Assembly (NCBI GenBank): GCA_005884605.1
Contig: VBBE01000013.1
Location: forward strand, 1-5,614
Direction of reading: 5' to 3'
From: Candidatus Bathyarchaeota archaeon
Lineage (GTDB): Archaea; Thermoproteota; Bathyarchaeia; 40CM-2-53-6
Length of the DNA stretch: 5,614 bases
Positions 1-5,126 of the stretch are shown here, piece by piece. The translations under genes and the position numbers were made by a program. Every line of letters begins with the position of its first letter. Position 1 is the first letter of the stretch. A model generated the notes under the pieces. The model searched no databases. It was not told where the DNA came from and saw only the letters and a program-made list of their open reading frames with translations.

Positions 1-192
1 TACAAGGTCTTGCTAACCTTAACCCCCGGAAGTGGACTACAGACAACATACGGCCCCTTGTACATTGCCACATCATCCATCCCCCTGGCATGGCAGCCTC
101 TCGACGCCGAGTTTGACGTAGGAACGACCTTGCCCGGTTCTCCCTTCTCGTTTCTAATTGCTGTCACATGCCAAATGGGGACTTGCCCGTAG
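1..192 (+). CDS. Possible 3' end of an unidentified protein gene, cut by the window edge
   Basis: The plus frame starting at base 1 is open for 63 codons to a TAG at 190-192, with no stop before the left edge, so this could be the C-terminus of a gene that begins outside the window. The peptide is rich in G, T, S, P and L and ends with two cysteines (TCQMGTCP). That would fit the beta-rich end of an exported or surface protein, but I recognise no family. It would end convergently with the glycosyltransferase whose stop is at 240. No start or ribosome-binding site can be judged. A chance open frame of this length is quite possible, so confidence is low. Confidence 0.28.
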   Translation, partial: YKVLLTLTPGSGLQTTYGPLYIATSSIPLAWQPLDAEFDVGTTLPGSPFSFLIAVTCQMGTCP

Positions 193-239
193 ACGATCGT
201 GTCCCCTTCCGTCTTCTCACAGATTCTAAGCCCGTGCTC

Positions 240-1475
240 TTAGCGGTGCGGCGAGTCGACGTAACCTGTTTTCTCGGTCTTCAGCCACAGCCTTCTCCCT
301 AGCACTAGAACGGAGATGAGGCCAACGAAGTTTGCGACAGAAAGCAAGGTCGCATATGGATACGTGGCTAGAACCAAAGTGAGATAAGACACAATACCAG
401 TTTTTGCCTGGGCGACAACGACTGTTAGGAGCGTTCCGAAATAGAATATATTCAACGCACCCATGACAACGAAGAGAGGCACAAGTTCGGCGACAGGTAT
501 ACCAACATGGCCTACGCCCAGCGCTAGAAGCGCCCAGCCAACAAAGGCGAGGATCGCCATAATGGGACTCATCATCAGCACCTCCATATCGAACGCCTTC
601 GCGGGCGACATGGACCTCCAAGCGTCCCAGTGTTTCAATCCCGTCTGAATGTTTCCCCCACTCCACCTGATGCGCTGCTTCAGTAAGCTTGTGACCTTTG
701 CAGGCATCTCCTGCCAGCTCTCAACGGGGGCCAGCTTGGTCGGAATGCCCGCTCGGGCGAACCTGACCGCGAGCTCCGCGTCCTCCACGATCGAGTTCGC
801 GTCCCAGAGTCCCACCTTCTCAAGAGCGGTACGCCGGAAGAACGTGTTGGAGCCGGAGAACGCGACGAACAGCTTAAGCGCGTATTTCCCGTCATTCGCT
901 AGTCTATACAGAAATGTCTCGTACGCCGCGAGCCTCGCAACAATGCTCTCCTGTAGGTTTAGTGTACGATGATAGCCGTGTACTGCCCCGACCTCCGGGT
1001 CGTTGAAGTAACGCAGCGCCTTCGTGATCGCCATTGGTTCAGGAATATCATCAGCATCGAACGTGGCAATGACTTCCCCCCTCGACTTGGCGAATCCAAA
1101 GTTTAGCGCGTCGCCCTTGCCGATACTTGTGTCTCTGTGGAATACTTTGATCCATGGATATTGCCGGGAGAAATTGTTGCAGATTTCGAGCGTCCGGTCT
1201 TTCGATCCATCCTCGACAACAACTACCTCGAGGTTTTCTCTGGGATAGTCTAGTTTGGTAATCGCGTCCAGTAGTCTTCCGACCACTCTGTCTTCGTTCT
1301 TTACTGGGACGAGGATAGAGACATTAGGCGGATCCCAGTCTTCACCAGGTTCTTCCGCCGCAAACCCGTGCTTCTTGTACCTCCACACGCCTACCATGAT
1401 TATTGGAGTAGCGTAGGCGAAGTAGGCTAGGAAGATTATTGTTAGTGCAAGAACGAAACCGTCAGCAAAATTCAT
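240..1475 (-). CDS. Membrane-bound family 2 glycosyltransferase (cellulose/hyaluronan-synthase-like)
   Basis: A 411-aa inverting GT2 enzyme expected to transfer a sugar from a nucleotide-sugar donor at the cytoplasmic face of the membrane. An N-terminal membrane segment (about residues 8-30) precedes the GT-A domain, which carries SILVPVKNE (53-61), VVVEDGSKD (85-93), the metal-binding DxD in FDADD (139-143), GSNTFFRRTALEKVGLWD (208-225), the catalytic-base ED (231-232) and QRIRW (267-271), the Q..RW signature of processive synthases. Three to four hydrophobic segments follow (about 300-322, 329-353, 362-395), so length and layout are normal for the class. The start ATG at 1475 has no Shine-Dalgarno in front, and a short or absent leader is likely. 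It is divergent from the GT-C-like gene at 1552. Acceptor and product (polysaccharide, glycolipid or glycoprotein glycan) cannot be told from sequence. Confidence 0.9.
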   Translation of the reverse strand: MNFADGFVLALTIIFLAYFAYATPIIMVGVWRYKKHGFAAEEPGEDWDPPNVSILVPVKNEDRVVGRLLDAITKLDYPRENLEVVVVEDGSKDRTLEICNNFSRQYPWIKVFHRDTSIGKGDALNFGFAKSRGEVIATFDADDIPEPMAITKALRYFNDPEVGAVHGYHRTLNLQESIVARLAAYETFLYRLANDGKYALKLFVAFSGSNTFFRRTALEKVGLWDANSIVEDAELAVRFARAGIPTKLAPVESWQEMPAKVTSLLKQRIRWSGGNIQTGLKHWDAWRSMSPAKAFDMEVLMMSPIMAILAFVGWALLALGVGHVGIPVAELVPLFVVMGALNIFYFGTLLTVVVAQAKTGIVSYLTLVLATYPYATLLSVANFVGLISVLVLGRRLWLKTEKTGYVDSPHR

Positions 1476-1500
1476 TGTGCGCGCCCTATACTCATCTTAA

Positions 1501-1537
1501 CGTTCTAGATTGAAAGCCTATTTAGCATCTTAGAACG
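1501..1537. promoter_or_regulatory. Divergent promoter with TATA-like box inside a 7-bp inverted repeat
   Basis: CGTTCTA (1501-1507) and TAGAACG (1531-1537) form a perfect inverted repeat with 23 bases between the arms. The TATA-like CCTATTTAG (1517-1525) lies almost exactly at the centre. On the plus strand this box is centred about 30 nt before the ATG at 1552, the spacing expected for a leaderless or near-leaderless archaeal transcript. On the minus strand a weaker TTAAGATG (about 1504-1497) could serve the GT2 gene, whose ATG is at 1475. Arm centres are 30 bp apart, about three helical turns, which suits a dimeric regulator covering the TATA box. The role as operator is inference. Confidence 0.5.
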
Positions 1538-1551
1538 CGCTCGACTAGACG

Positions 1552-2865
1552 ATGCTGGCGTCCCTGAAACCACGTTTGCATCGGAGCTACGCGGAATTCG
1601 ACTCTTTCGTCGACAAGTACATGGCGATGATCCTCAGCGGATTGCTAGCAGCAACAACTTTCCAGAAGCTATCACTGATCCTCCACACGGACGGCGGCGG
1701 AGACCTCCTAGGCGCCGATATTCCGAAAAGCATGATGCTTATTGCGGGACAGAATCCCTACTCGTCCAACCCCTGGGCTTCTCCTTATCCGCCTTTTCTA
1801 CTCGCAATAGTAGGAAGCATCATCAGAATAACATCGGGCAACATACTGCTTGCGCCGGATACGATCGGTCTGATTTCCAGAAACGTTAGGATAGCTGGGC
1901 TTGTCGCGGATGCCATTGTGGCGCTGTTGATTTTCGTCACTTTACGAACGAGAGGGTTTTCCGGTCTCTCCGCTTTTGTCCCATCGGCTATTTTTCTTGC
2001 CCTTCCTTCGATATCTCTCTCTCCCTATTACTGGTTCAACAGCGACGTTCTGGGCTATCCAATTCTCGCCGGGTCGGTTCTCGCTCTAGTTCGGGGACAT
2101 TACTTTGCGGGATCTATCTTGCTTGCGATAGGAACAATTTTCAAGATTCATCCGATTCTTGCGATTCCCTTCGTGCTCGTCTGGCTGGTCAGGAAGCAAG
2201 GAACCCCGAAGTCACTCCCTATTATCGCGACAACCGGGTCGATTCTCGCGCTCGGCCTAGTCGTGCCGGCCGTCTTACCCGGATATCTCGGATCTGTCCT
2301 TGGATTCAACCTCTCTTCCGGTTTCGGGGGAGGAACCGCGAGTTTCACGATGATGAACTTGCTCTACGCAATTTTTCCATCCGTCCTCAATCTTTCCTTG
2401 GATACGGTTGTGGAGAATCAGGTGTGGTTGGCTGCAACAGCAACTCTCTTTGTGGCTGGCCTAGGAATAGTGTGGACTAGGGCTCGACACATCGGTCCGA
2501 TCGACGTTGTCGCACTCGGACTACTAGCATGGCTTATCCCGTTGCGTCAGATCTATACGCACTATTTGGTCTGGGCTATCATTCCATTCTTGATGCGTGG
2601 TCGACTGCGTCAAACTCTCGTCGTAGGATCCCTGCTAGAACTCGCCAACACTATGTCTTCTTGGTCGTGGAATCTTCCTCCGGATCCATTTCCAGAGCTG
2701 TCGACCCCGATTGGCTTTTTCGTCACAAGTCTAGTCTACTTTTCCGTGAGCCTTACTGCGCTCTTCTTTGTAGTGAAGAAAACAGGCCATCGATTGCCCC
2801 TGGCAATGGAGAGTGTCGATGTGTCTAGACTTCTAGAGAAATACTCAATCCCAACAGCTACCTGA
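1552..2865 (+). CDS. Polytopic GT-C-type glycosyltransferase (GT87/DUF2029- or PIG-M-like)
   Basis: A 437-aa protein with roughly ten hydrophobic segments (first about 25-43, last about 386-408), typical of GT-C enzymes that use polyprenyl-phosphate sugars on the outer membrane face. After the first segment comes a loop with acidic residues D47, D51 and D56, where GT-C enzymes place the catalytic Asp, followed by AGQNPYSS and ASPYPPF (65-82). The NPY...YPP pattern is characteristic of GT87/DUF2029-like mannosyltransferases. FKIHPILAIPFVL (197-209) resembles the conserved F-K-x-x-P segment of the same group and of PIG-M. The start ATG at 1552 sits about 30 nt after a TATA-like box and has no Shine-Dalgarno, so initiation is probably leaderless. 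The divergent GT2 neighbour suggests a common glycosylation pathway. Sugar and acceptor are unknown. The family assignment is from motif recognition, not a search. Confidence 0.75.
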   Translation: MLASLKPRLHRSYAEFDSFVDKYMAMILSGLLAATTFQKLSLILHTDGGGDLLGADIPKSMMLIAGQNPYSSNPWASPYPPFLLAIVGSIIRITSGNILLAPDTIGLISRNVRIAGLVADAIVALLIFVTLRTRGFSGLSAFVPSAIFLALPSISLSPYYWFNSDVLGYPILAGSVLALVRGHYFAGSILLAIGTIFKIHPILAIPFVLVWLVRKQGTPKSLPIIATTGSILALGLVVPAVLPGYLGSVLGFNLSSGFGGGTASFTMMNLLYAIFPSVLNLSLDTVVENQVWLAATATLFVAGLGIVWTRARHIGPIDVVALGLLAWLIPLRQIYTHYLVWAIIPFLMRGRLRQTLVVGSLLELANTMSSWSWNLPPDPFPELSTPIGFFVTSLVYFSVSLTALFFVVKKTGHRLPLAMESVDVSRLLEKYSIPTAT

Positions 2866-2989
2866 AGTAGAGCAGGGAATGGCATCTCAAGATATCTGTC
2901 ACTCTGTACCCTACAGCGTTCTAACAATGGTTTGTGGACTTTGCTGCATGGAAAATGAGGAGATTAAGGGTGCGTGAGTGACTGCGTGA

Positions 2990-3001
2990 CTCTCTCTTTT
3001 T
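2990..3001 (+). terminator. Pyrimidine/T-run terminator candidate after the GT-C gene
   Basis: A CT-rich tract ending in five T residues (2997-3001) lies about 125 nt beyond the stop of the GT-C gene and directly before the next TATA box. Archaeal termination often needs only a T-run in the non-template strand, so this could end the upstream transcript. There is no strong hairpin in front of it. The rest of 2866-2990 shows no gene that I can support. Confidence 0.3.
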
Positions 3002-3006
3002 GACTA

Positions 3007-3014
3007 TTTATATG
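3007..3014 (+). promoter_or_regulatory. Archaeal TATA box (TTTATATG)
   Basis: TTTATATG sits in an AT-rich patch (3002-3023) and is the best match to an archaeal TATA box in the window. It predicts a transcription start near 3031-3036. That is where a G-rich stem begins (GGGCT at 3031), so the transcript would start with a stem-loop and then run through the RHH gene at 3177. Confidence 0.5.
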
Positions 3015-3030
3015 CAATTTACATGTTCTC

Positions 3031-3075
3031 GGGCTGAAAAATTGAGCCGGACGAGGTAAACCCGGTGGTTAGCCC
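3031..3075 (+). ncRNA. Stem-loop at predicted transcript 5' end: small RNA or structured leader
   Basis: GGGCT (3031-3035) pairs with AGCCC (3071-3075). Inside, CCGG (3047-3050) pairs with CCGG (3062-3065), extended by a G-U pair (3046/3066), around an 11-nt loop and an A-rich internal loop (3036-3045). The outer stem starts where the TATA box at 3007-3014 would place the first transcribed base. A second weaker hairpin pairs ATCCATA (3091-3097) with TATGGGAT (3108-3115), with one bulged G. The element either begins a roughly 145-nt 5' leader of the RHH gene or is a separate small RNA. No known RNA family was recognised: no C/D boxes flank it and no terminal ACA is evident. Confidence 0.35.
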
Positions 3076-3108
3076 CAAGTTGCTGTAGATATCCATAGTC
3101 TCCCTTGT

Positions 3109-3189
3109 ATGGGATTTAGTGGTTTCCGTCAAGAATTGTCAATCTCGGATTGGCTTCTCAGATACTTTGATCGAAAATGGGCAAAATGA
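3109..3189 (+). CDS. Possible 26-aa leader peptide overlapping the RHH gene
   Basis: ATG at 3109 opens a 26-codon frame ending in TGA at 3187-3189. The peptide reads MGFSGFRQELSISDWLLRYF and then DRKWAK. Its stop overlaps the second in-frame Met of the RHH protein in an ATGA arrangement (3186-3189), the usual form of translational coupling. There is no Shine-Dalgarno ahead of it, and it resembles no family I know. It may be a chance frame, but the overlap with a downstream start is worth recording. Confidence 0.18.
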   Translation: MGFSGFRQELSISDWLLRYFDRKWAK

Positions 3190-3359
3190 TGATCTCCCTG
3201 AGTGATCAGGCGGAGAATCTAGTGCGCCACGAAGTCGAAAAAGTCTACCACGGACGCGTAGGAGGCCTCTCCATATTTTTCGAGCAGGTTCTCCGAGACT
3301 ACTTCCAAGGTAATGGCAAGCCTTCGAAGGCCGTCCGGATGAAGAACGGTAAATCCTAA
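3177..3359 (+). CDS. Small ribbon-helix-helix (CopG/Arc-like) protein
   Basis: A 60-aa protein whose first 43 residues fit the ribbon-helix-helix DNA-binding fold: a beta strand KMMISLS (3-9), helix 1 DQAENLVRHEVEKVY (10-24), a glycine turn (HGRVGG, 25-30) and helix 2 LSIFFEQVLRDYF (31-43). The LS.FFE..LR.Y pattern in helix 2 is typical of the fold. The tail (44-60) is basic, with K48, K51, R54, K56 and K59. Such proteins bind DNA as dimers and are often autoregulatory or antitoxin-like, but no toxin gene is adjacent. The start is ATG 3177, since an in-frame TGA lies at 3168-3170. ATG 3186 is an alternative that would overlap the stop of the 26-codon frame upstream. No clear Shine-Dalgarno precedes either start. 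The gene converges on the Toprim gene across a 111-nt gap. Its target is unknown. Confidence 0.65.
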   Translation: MGKMMISLSDQAENLVRHEVEKVYHGRVGGLSIFFEQVLRDYFQGNGKPSKAVRMKNGKS

Positions 3360-3470
3360 GACACCGCCCCCACGCTCAATGTGTCCGAGACGGACGATAA
3401 TGGACGAGTGCGCTATTGTAAATTCACCACGTTCCACTCGGAGACATATCGGGCCTTCGCGATCATCGAT

Positions 3471-3935
3471 CTATGGTCTCAATCCCTTCGATCGCATCTC
3501 GAGGGCTCTTACAAAACTTGGAAGCTCCTCTACGCTACGGACTTCGGTTCTGGCGAGGCCGCGAATCTTCTGCCATACTTGATTGTCTGCAAAGACTCCG
3601 CGGTGTGATAGCTCCCGGTATAGCCAGGTTCCCAGCTCCCCTCCTTCCCTGTCGAAATCGGTTAACACAATTGCGCGCTTTGACCCATCGAGCCGTTCTA
3701 TGAATCTGAATCTCGGCTCGCCCGTGGCTTTGAGGCAGAGGATTGTTCCTTTGATTCCCAGTTTTCTTAGGGCTGCCTCGTCTCTTCTTCCCTCGACGAT
3801 GATTGGCACTCCGGCCTCAGATTGTTCTTGTAGATCTTCAAAGATCCGGGTGGCCCTCTCCATTTTTCGAGTGTATAGATCGATCCGCGGGTTTCGAACA
3901 TGTGCGGGATATCTTCGCTGGATCGGAGCTACCAA
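3471..3935 (-). CDS. Small stand-alone Toprim-domain protein (archaeal, RNase M5/DnaG-like fold)
   Basis: A 154-aa protein with the two Toprim signatures: the catalytic glutamate in PIIVEGRRDEAALRKLG (44-60, E48) and the metal-binding DxD in TDFDREGG (92-99, D93 and D95). The fold is shared by DnaG primases, topoisomerases and RNase M5. Archaea carry short stand-alone versions (UPF0292-like), some annotated as 5S rRNA maturation-like or primase-like, whose substrates are mostly unsettled. The gene begins 7 nt after the tyrS stop, so the two are probably co-transcribed. The start is uncertain: TTG at 3935 gives 154 aa, while ATG at 3863 (Met25, MERATRIFEDLQ) gives about 130 aa, closer to what I expect for the family. 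Neither has a strong ribosome-binding site. The C-terminal part SVEELPSFVRALE (134-146) looks like a helical tail. Cellular role is unknown, though RNA or nucleic-acid processing is the best guess. Confidence 0.8.
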   Translation of the reverse strand: MVAPIQRRYPAHVRNPRIDLYTRKMERATRIFEDLQEQSEAGVPIIVEGRRDEAALRKLGIKGTILCLKATGEPRFRFIERLDGSKRAIVLTDFDREGGELGTWLYRELSHRGVFADNQVWQKIRGLARTEVRSVEELPSFVRALEMRSKGLRP

Positions 3936-3942
3936 GCCACTA

Positions 3943-5053
3943 TCATCTCGGTTCCAGTTTCTGCATCTGTTCTAGCGGTTCAGGGTGCTTTTCGAAGTAC
4001 TCTCTTACTCCTTTGAGGATGTCAGCTAGTATTCTCGCCATGGTTGATTTGAGATCTTGCGGGTGGATTTTTCCTGTCTTGTATGCTTCTTCGAGTTCTT
4101 TGTATGTAGAGAATATTGTGTCCCCTCCGTATTTCTGGTCCCTGTCTAACGTGACAGTCTTGTTTGTGGGGAAGGCGAGGAGTCGGTAGTATTCGATTAC
4201 CGGGTTTCCCTCGACTATTTTCGGCGGGCAGTATGCTTTGCGCAACTTGTCCTCGATTAGTTCCCGCGAGTCGTGAAGGAGTATTGTGTTCTCGGGTTTG
4301 CTCTTGGACATCTTCGCCGCAATCACACTGCTCAGCTTAGGATCCTCATCATAGGATCCCTTGTCGGATCCCTGTATCCCAGCAAGGCCCATTAGCATCG
4401 GAGTGTGGAGAGCGACCGGCTTTCCCCATCGCAGCTTTTCGCCCGCTTCTCGTGCTAGCACGTGGGCCTTTCTCTGGTCTATTCCTGCACAGGCCACGTC
4501 CAGGTTCATCTCGAATATGTCTGCCGCTTGCATGCATGGATAGAATAGGGTAGCGGCTTCGACGTCTTGGGTTTTCAGGTCCCGGCCCAGTATAGGCAGT
4601 GCTCTCATCACTCGTTGTGCCGTAGTTGTTTTGGCCACTCGAATGACTCGTTCCCAGTAGTTGGCTTTCTCTGCCAAGTCTGAGGCCCAGATGTATTCGA
4701 TTTTGTCTTCGGTCAGTCCGAGTGCTGTGAAACAGTGTTTGAAGTATTCGCCAGCTGTCTCGATCTTTTCCATGTCGCCGCCGAACTTGTTGTTTATCAT
4801 GCTGTGCCAGTCTGCTAGGAATATGATGAAGTGGAATCCTGCTTGGACCATGTCTTTGATTTTCGAGCCGCAGACGAGTCCTGTGCCGATATGCATCATT
4901 CCAGGCAGCCGTGGCTAGCTGCTTTCCGGAGCATTCGAAGCCCCAGTATGCACGGGGCTTCTTTTTCTCTTCCAGGACGCGTTCGAGTTCTGCAGGCTGG
5001 ATGATCTCTACAGTGCCCTTTGTTACTAGTTCGAGGCGTTGCTCCTGGTTCAT
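3943..5053 (-). CDS. tyrS: Tyrosyl-tRNA synthetase, coding sequence interrupted by a 25-nt intron
   Basis: Class I synthetase that charges tRNA-Tyr in the cytoplasm. Exon 1 runs from ATG 5053 to 4924 (43 codons plus one base) and exon 2 from 4898 to the TGA at 3943. Joined, they give 361 aa, normal for archaeal/TACK TyrRS. Exon 1 ends in RAYWGFECSG and exon 2 supplies MHIGTG, together forming the HIGH motif (HIGT at 46-49). KMSKS is at 239-243. The tyrosine-pocket residues of Methanocaldococcus jannaschii TyrRS (Y32, Y151, Q155, D158, Q173) are matched by Y36, Y163, Q167, D170 and Q185, which argues for TyrRS rather than TrpRS. A Shine-Dalgarno GGAGG (5063-5059) lies 5 nt before the ATG. Without removal of 4899-4923, the exon 1 frame continues into nonsense and the exon 2 frame meets a TAG (4917-4915). 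The Toprim gene follows 7 nt downstream. An assembly error or a pseudogene is possible, but downstream motifs are intact. Confidence 0.9.
4899..4923 (-). other. Predicted 25-nt bulge-helix-bulge (BHB) intron in tyrS mRNA
   Basis: In the tyrS transcript the exon segment CCGG (4929-4926) pairs with intron CUGG (4904-4901) through four pairs, one of them G-U, forming the central helix. Next to it on the 5' side is the bulge AAA (4925-4923), followed by the inner helix GCAGC (4922-4918) with GCUGC (4909-4905) and an 8-nt loop. On the 3' side is the bulge AAU (4900-4898). AUGC (4934-4931) with GCAU (4894-4891) can close an outer helix after a small internal loop. Archaeal splicing endonuclease cuts after the second base of each bulge, here AA|A and AA|U, removing 4923-4899, exactly 25 nt. 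The junction then reads TCC GGA ATG ATG CAT, restoring S-G-M-M-H and the HIGH motif. Cut sites predicted by structure and by protein homology agree. Splicing itself is inferred. Confidence 0.82.
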
Positions 5054-5058
5054 CCTTT

Positions 5059-5096
5059 CCTCCAGGTTTCTTCGTTGGCTTGTATGGTACTAAAAG
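5059..5096 (-). promoter_or_regulatory. tyrS promoter and ribosome-binding site
   Basis: Reading the minus strand, GGAGGAAAGG (5063-5054) directly precedes the ATG at 5053 and gives a strong Shine-Dalgarno with a 5-nt spacer, which fixes the tyrS start. A TATA-like GCTTTTAGTA (about 5097-5088) lies about 40 nt before the ATG. It would start transcription near 5066, leaving a leader of about 12 nt that still contains the GGAGG. If this box is used, the structured element at 5102-5254 is upstream DNA rather than part of the mRNA leader. Confidence 0.45.
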
Positions 5097-5101
5097 CCTC
5101 T

Positions 5102-5126
5102 ACCCGCTGCCATCTTTGGAGCGGGT
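5102..5126. repeat. GC-rich hairpin upstream of tyrS
   Basis: ACCCGCT (5102-5108) and AGCGGGT (5120-5126) are perfectly complementary. Inside them CCA (5110-5112) pairs with TGG (5117-5119) around a TCTT loop, leaving G5109 bulged, so the stem has ten pairs. On the plus strand it is followed by TTTT (5127-5130), which gives an intrinsic-terminator shape, but no plus-strand gene ends here. On the minus strand TTTT (5095-5092) comes six bases after the stem. Its right arm is also one arm of the longer 12-bp inverted repeat at 5116-5127/5243-5254, so the two pairings exclude each other. Confidence 0.5.

Noticed and set aside
2148..2927. Short frames in other phases across the GT-C gene (for example 2148-2348 and 2736-2927 minus, 2529-2828 plus)
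   Set aside because: All are shadows of the 437-codon membrane-protein gene and have no independent start signals.
3186..3206. C/D-box-like ATGATGA...CTGA...TGATC at the start of the RHH gene
   Set aside because: The boxes are only about 4 nt apart, too close for a guide RNA, and the bases are explained by coding for MMISLSD.
3381..3608. Plus-strand 75-codon frame after the RHH gene (GTG start, SETDDNGRVRYCKF...)
   Set aside because: More than half of it lies antisense to the end of the well-supported Toprim gene. It has no ribosome-binding site and no recognisable family. The free part (3381-3470) is too short to judge.
4340..4374. Three GGATCC hexamers within about 35 bases
   Set aside because: They fall in the tyrS coding stretch for GSDKGSYDEDP, where Gly-Ser and Asp-Pro codons generate them. 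The spacing is irregular and there is no wider repeat.
4899..4923. Simple sequencing frameshift or programmed ribosomal frameshift in tyrS
   Set aside because: The two frames are separated by 25 extra bases with no place in the protein, not by one slipped base. There is no slippery heptamer, and BHB cut sites restore the frame exactly. An assembly insertion cannot be fully excluded without reads.
4349..5053. A 234-codon minus frame starting at the tyrS ATG
   Set aside because: Only its first 43 codons are TyrRS. The rest is the frame entered when the 25-nt intron is not removed, has a nonsense R/H/S/G-rich composition, and shadows the true exon 2 frame.
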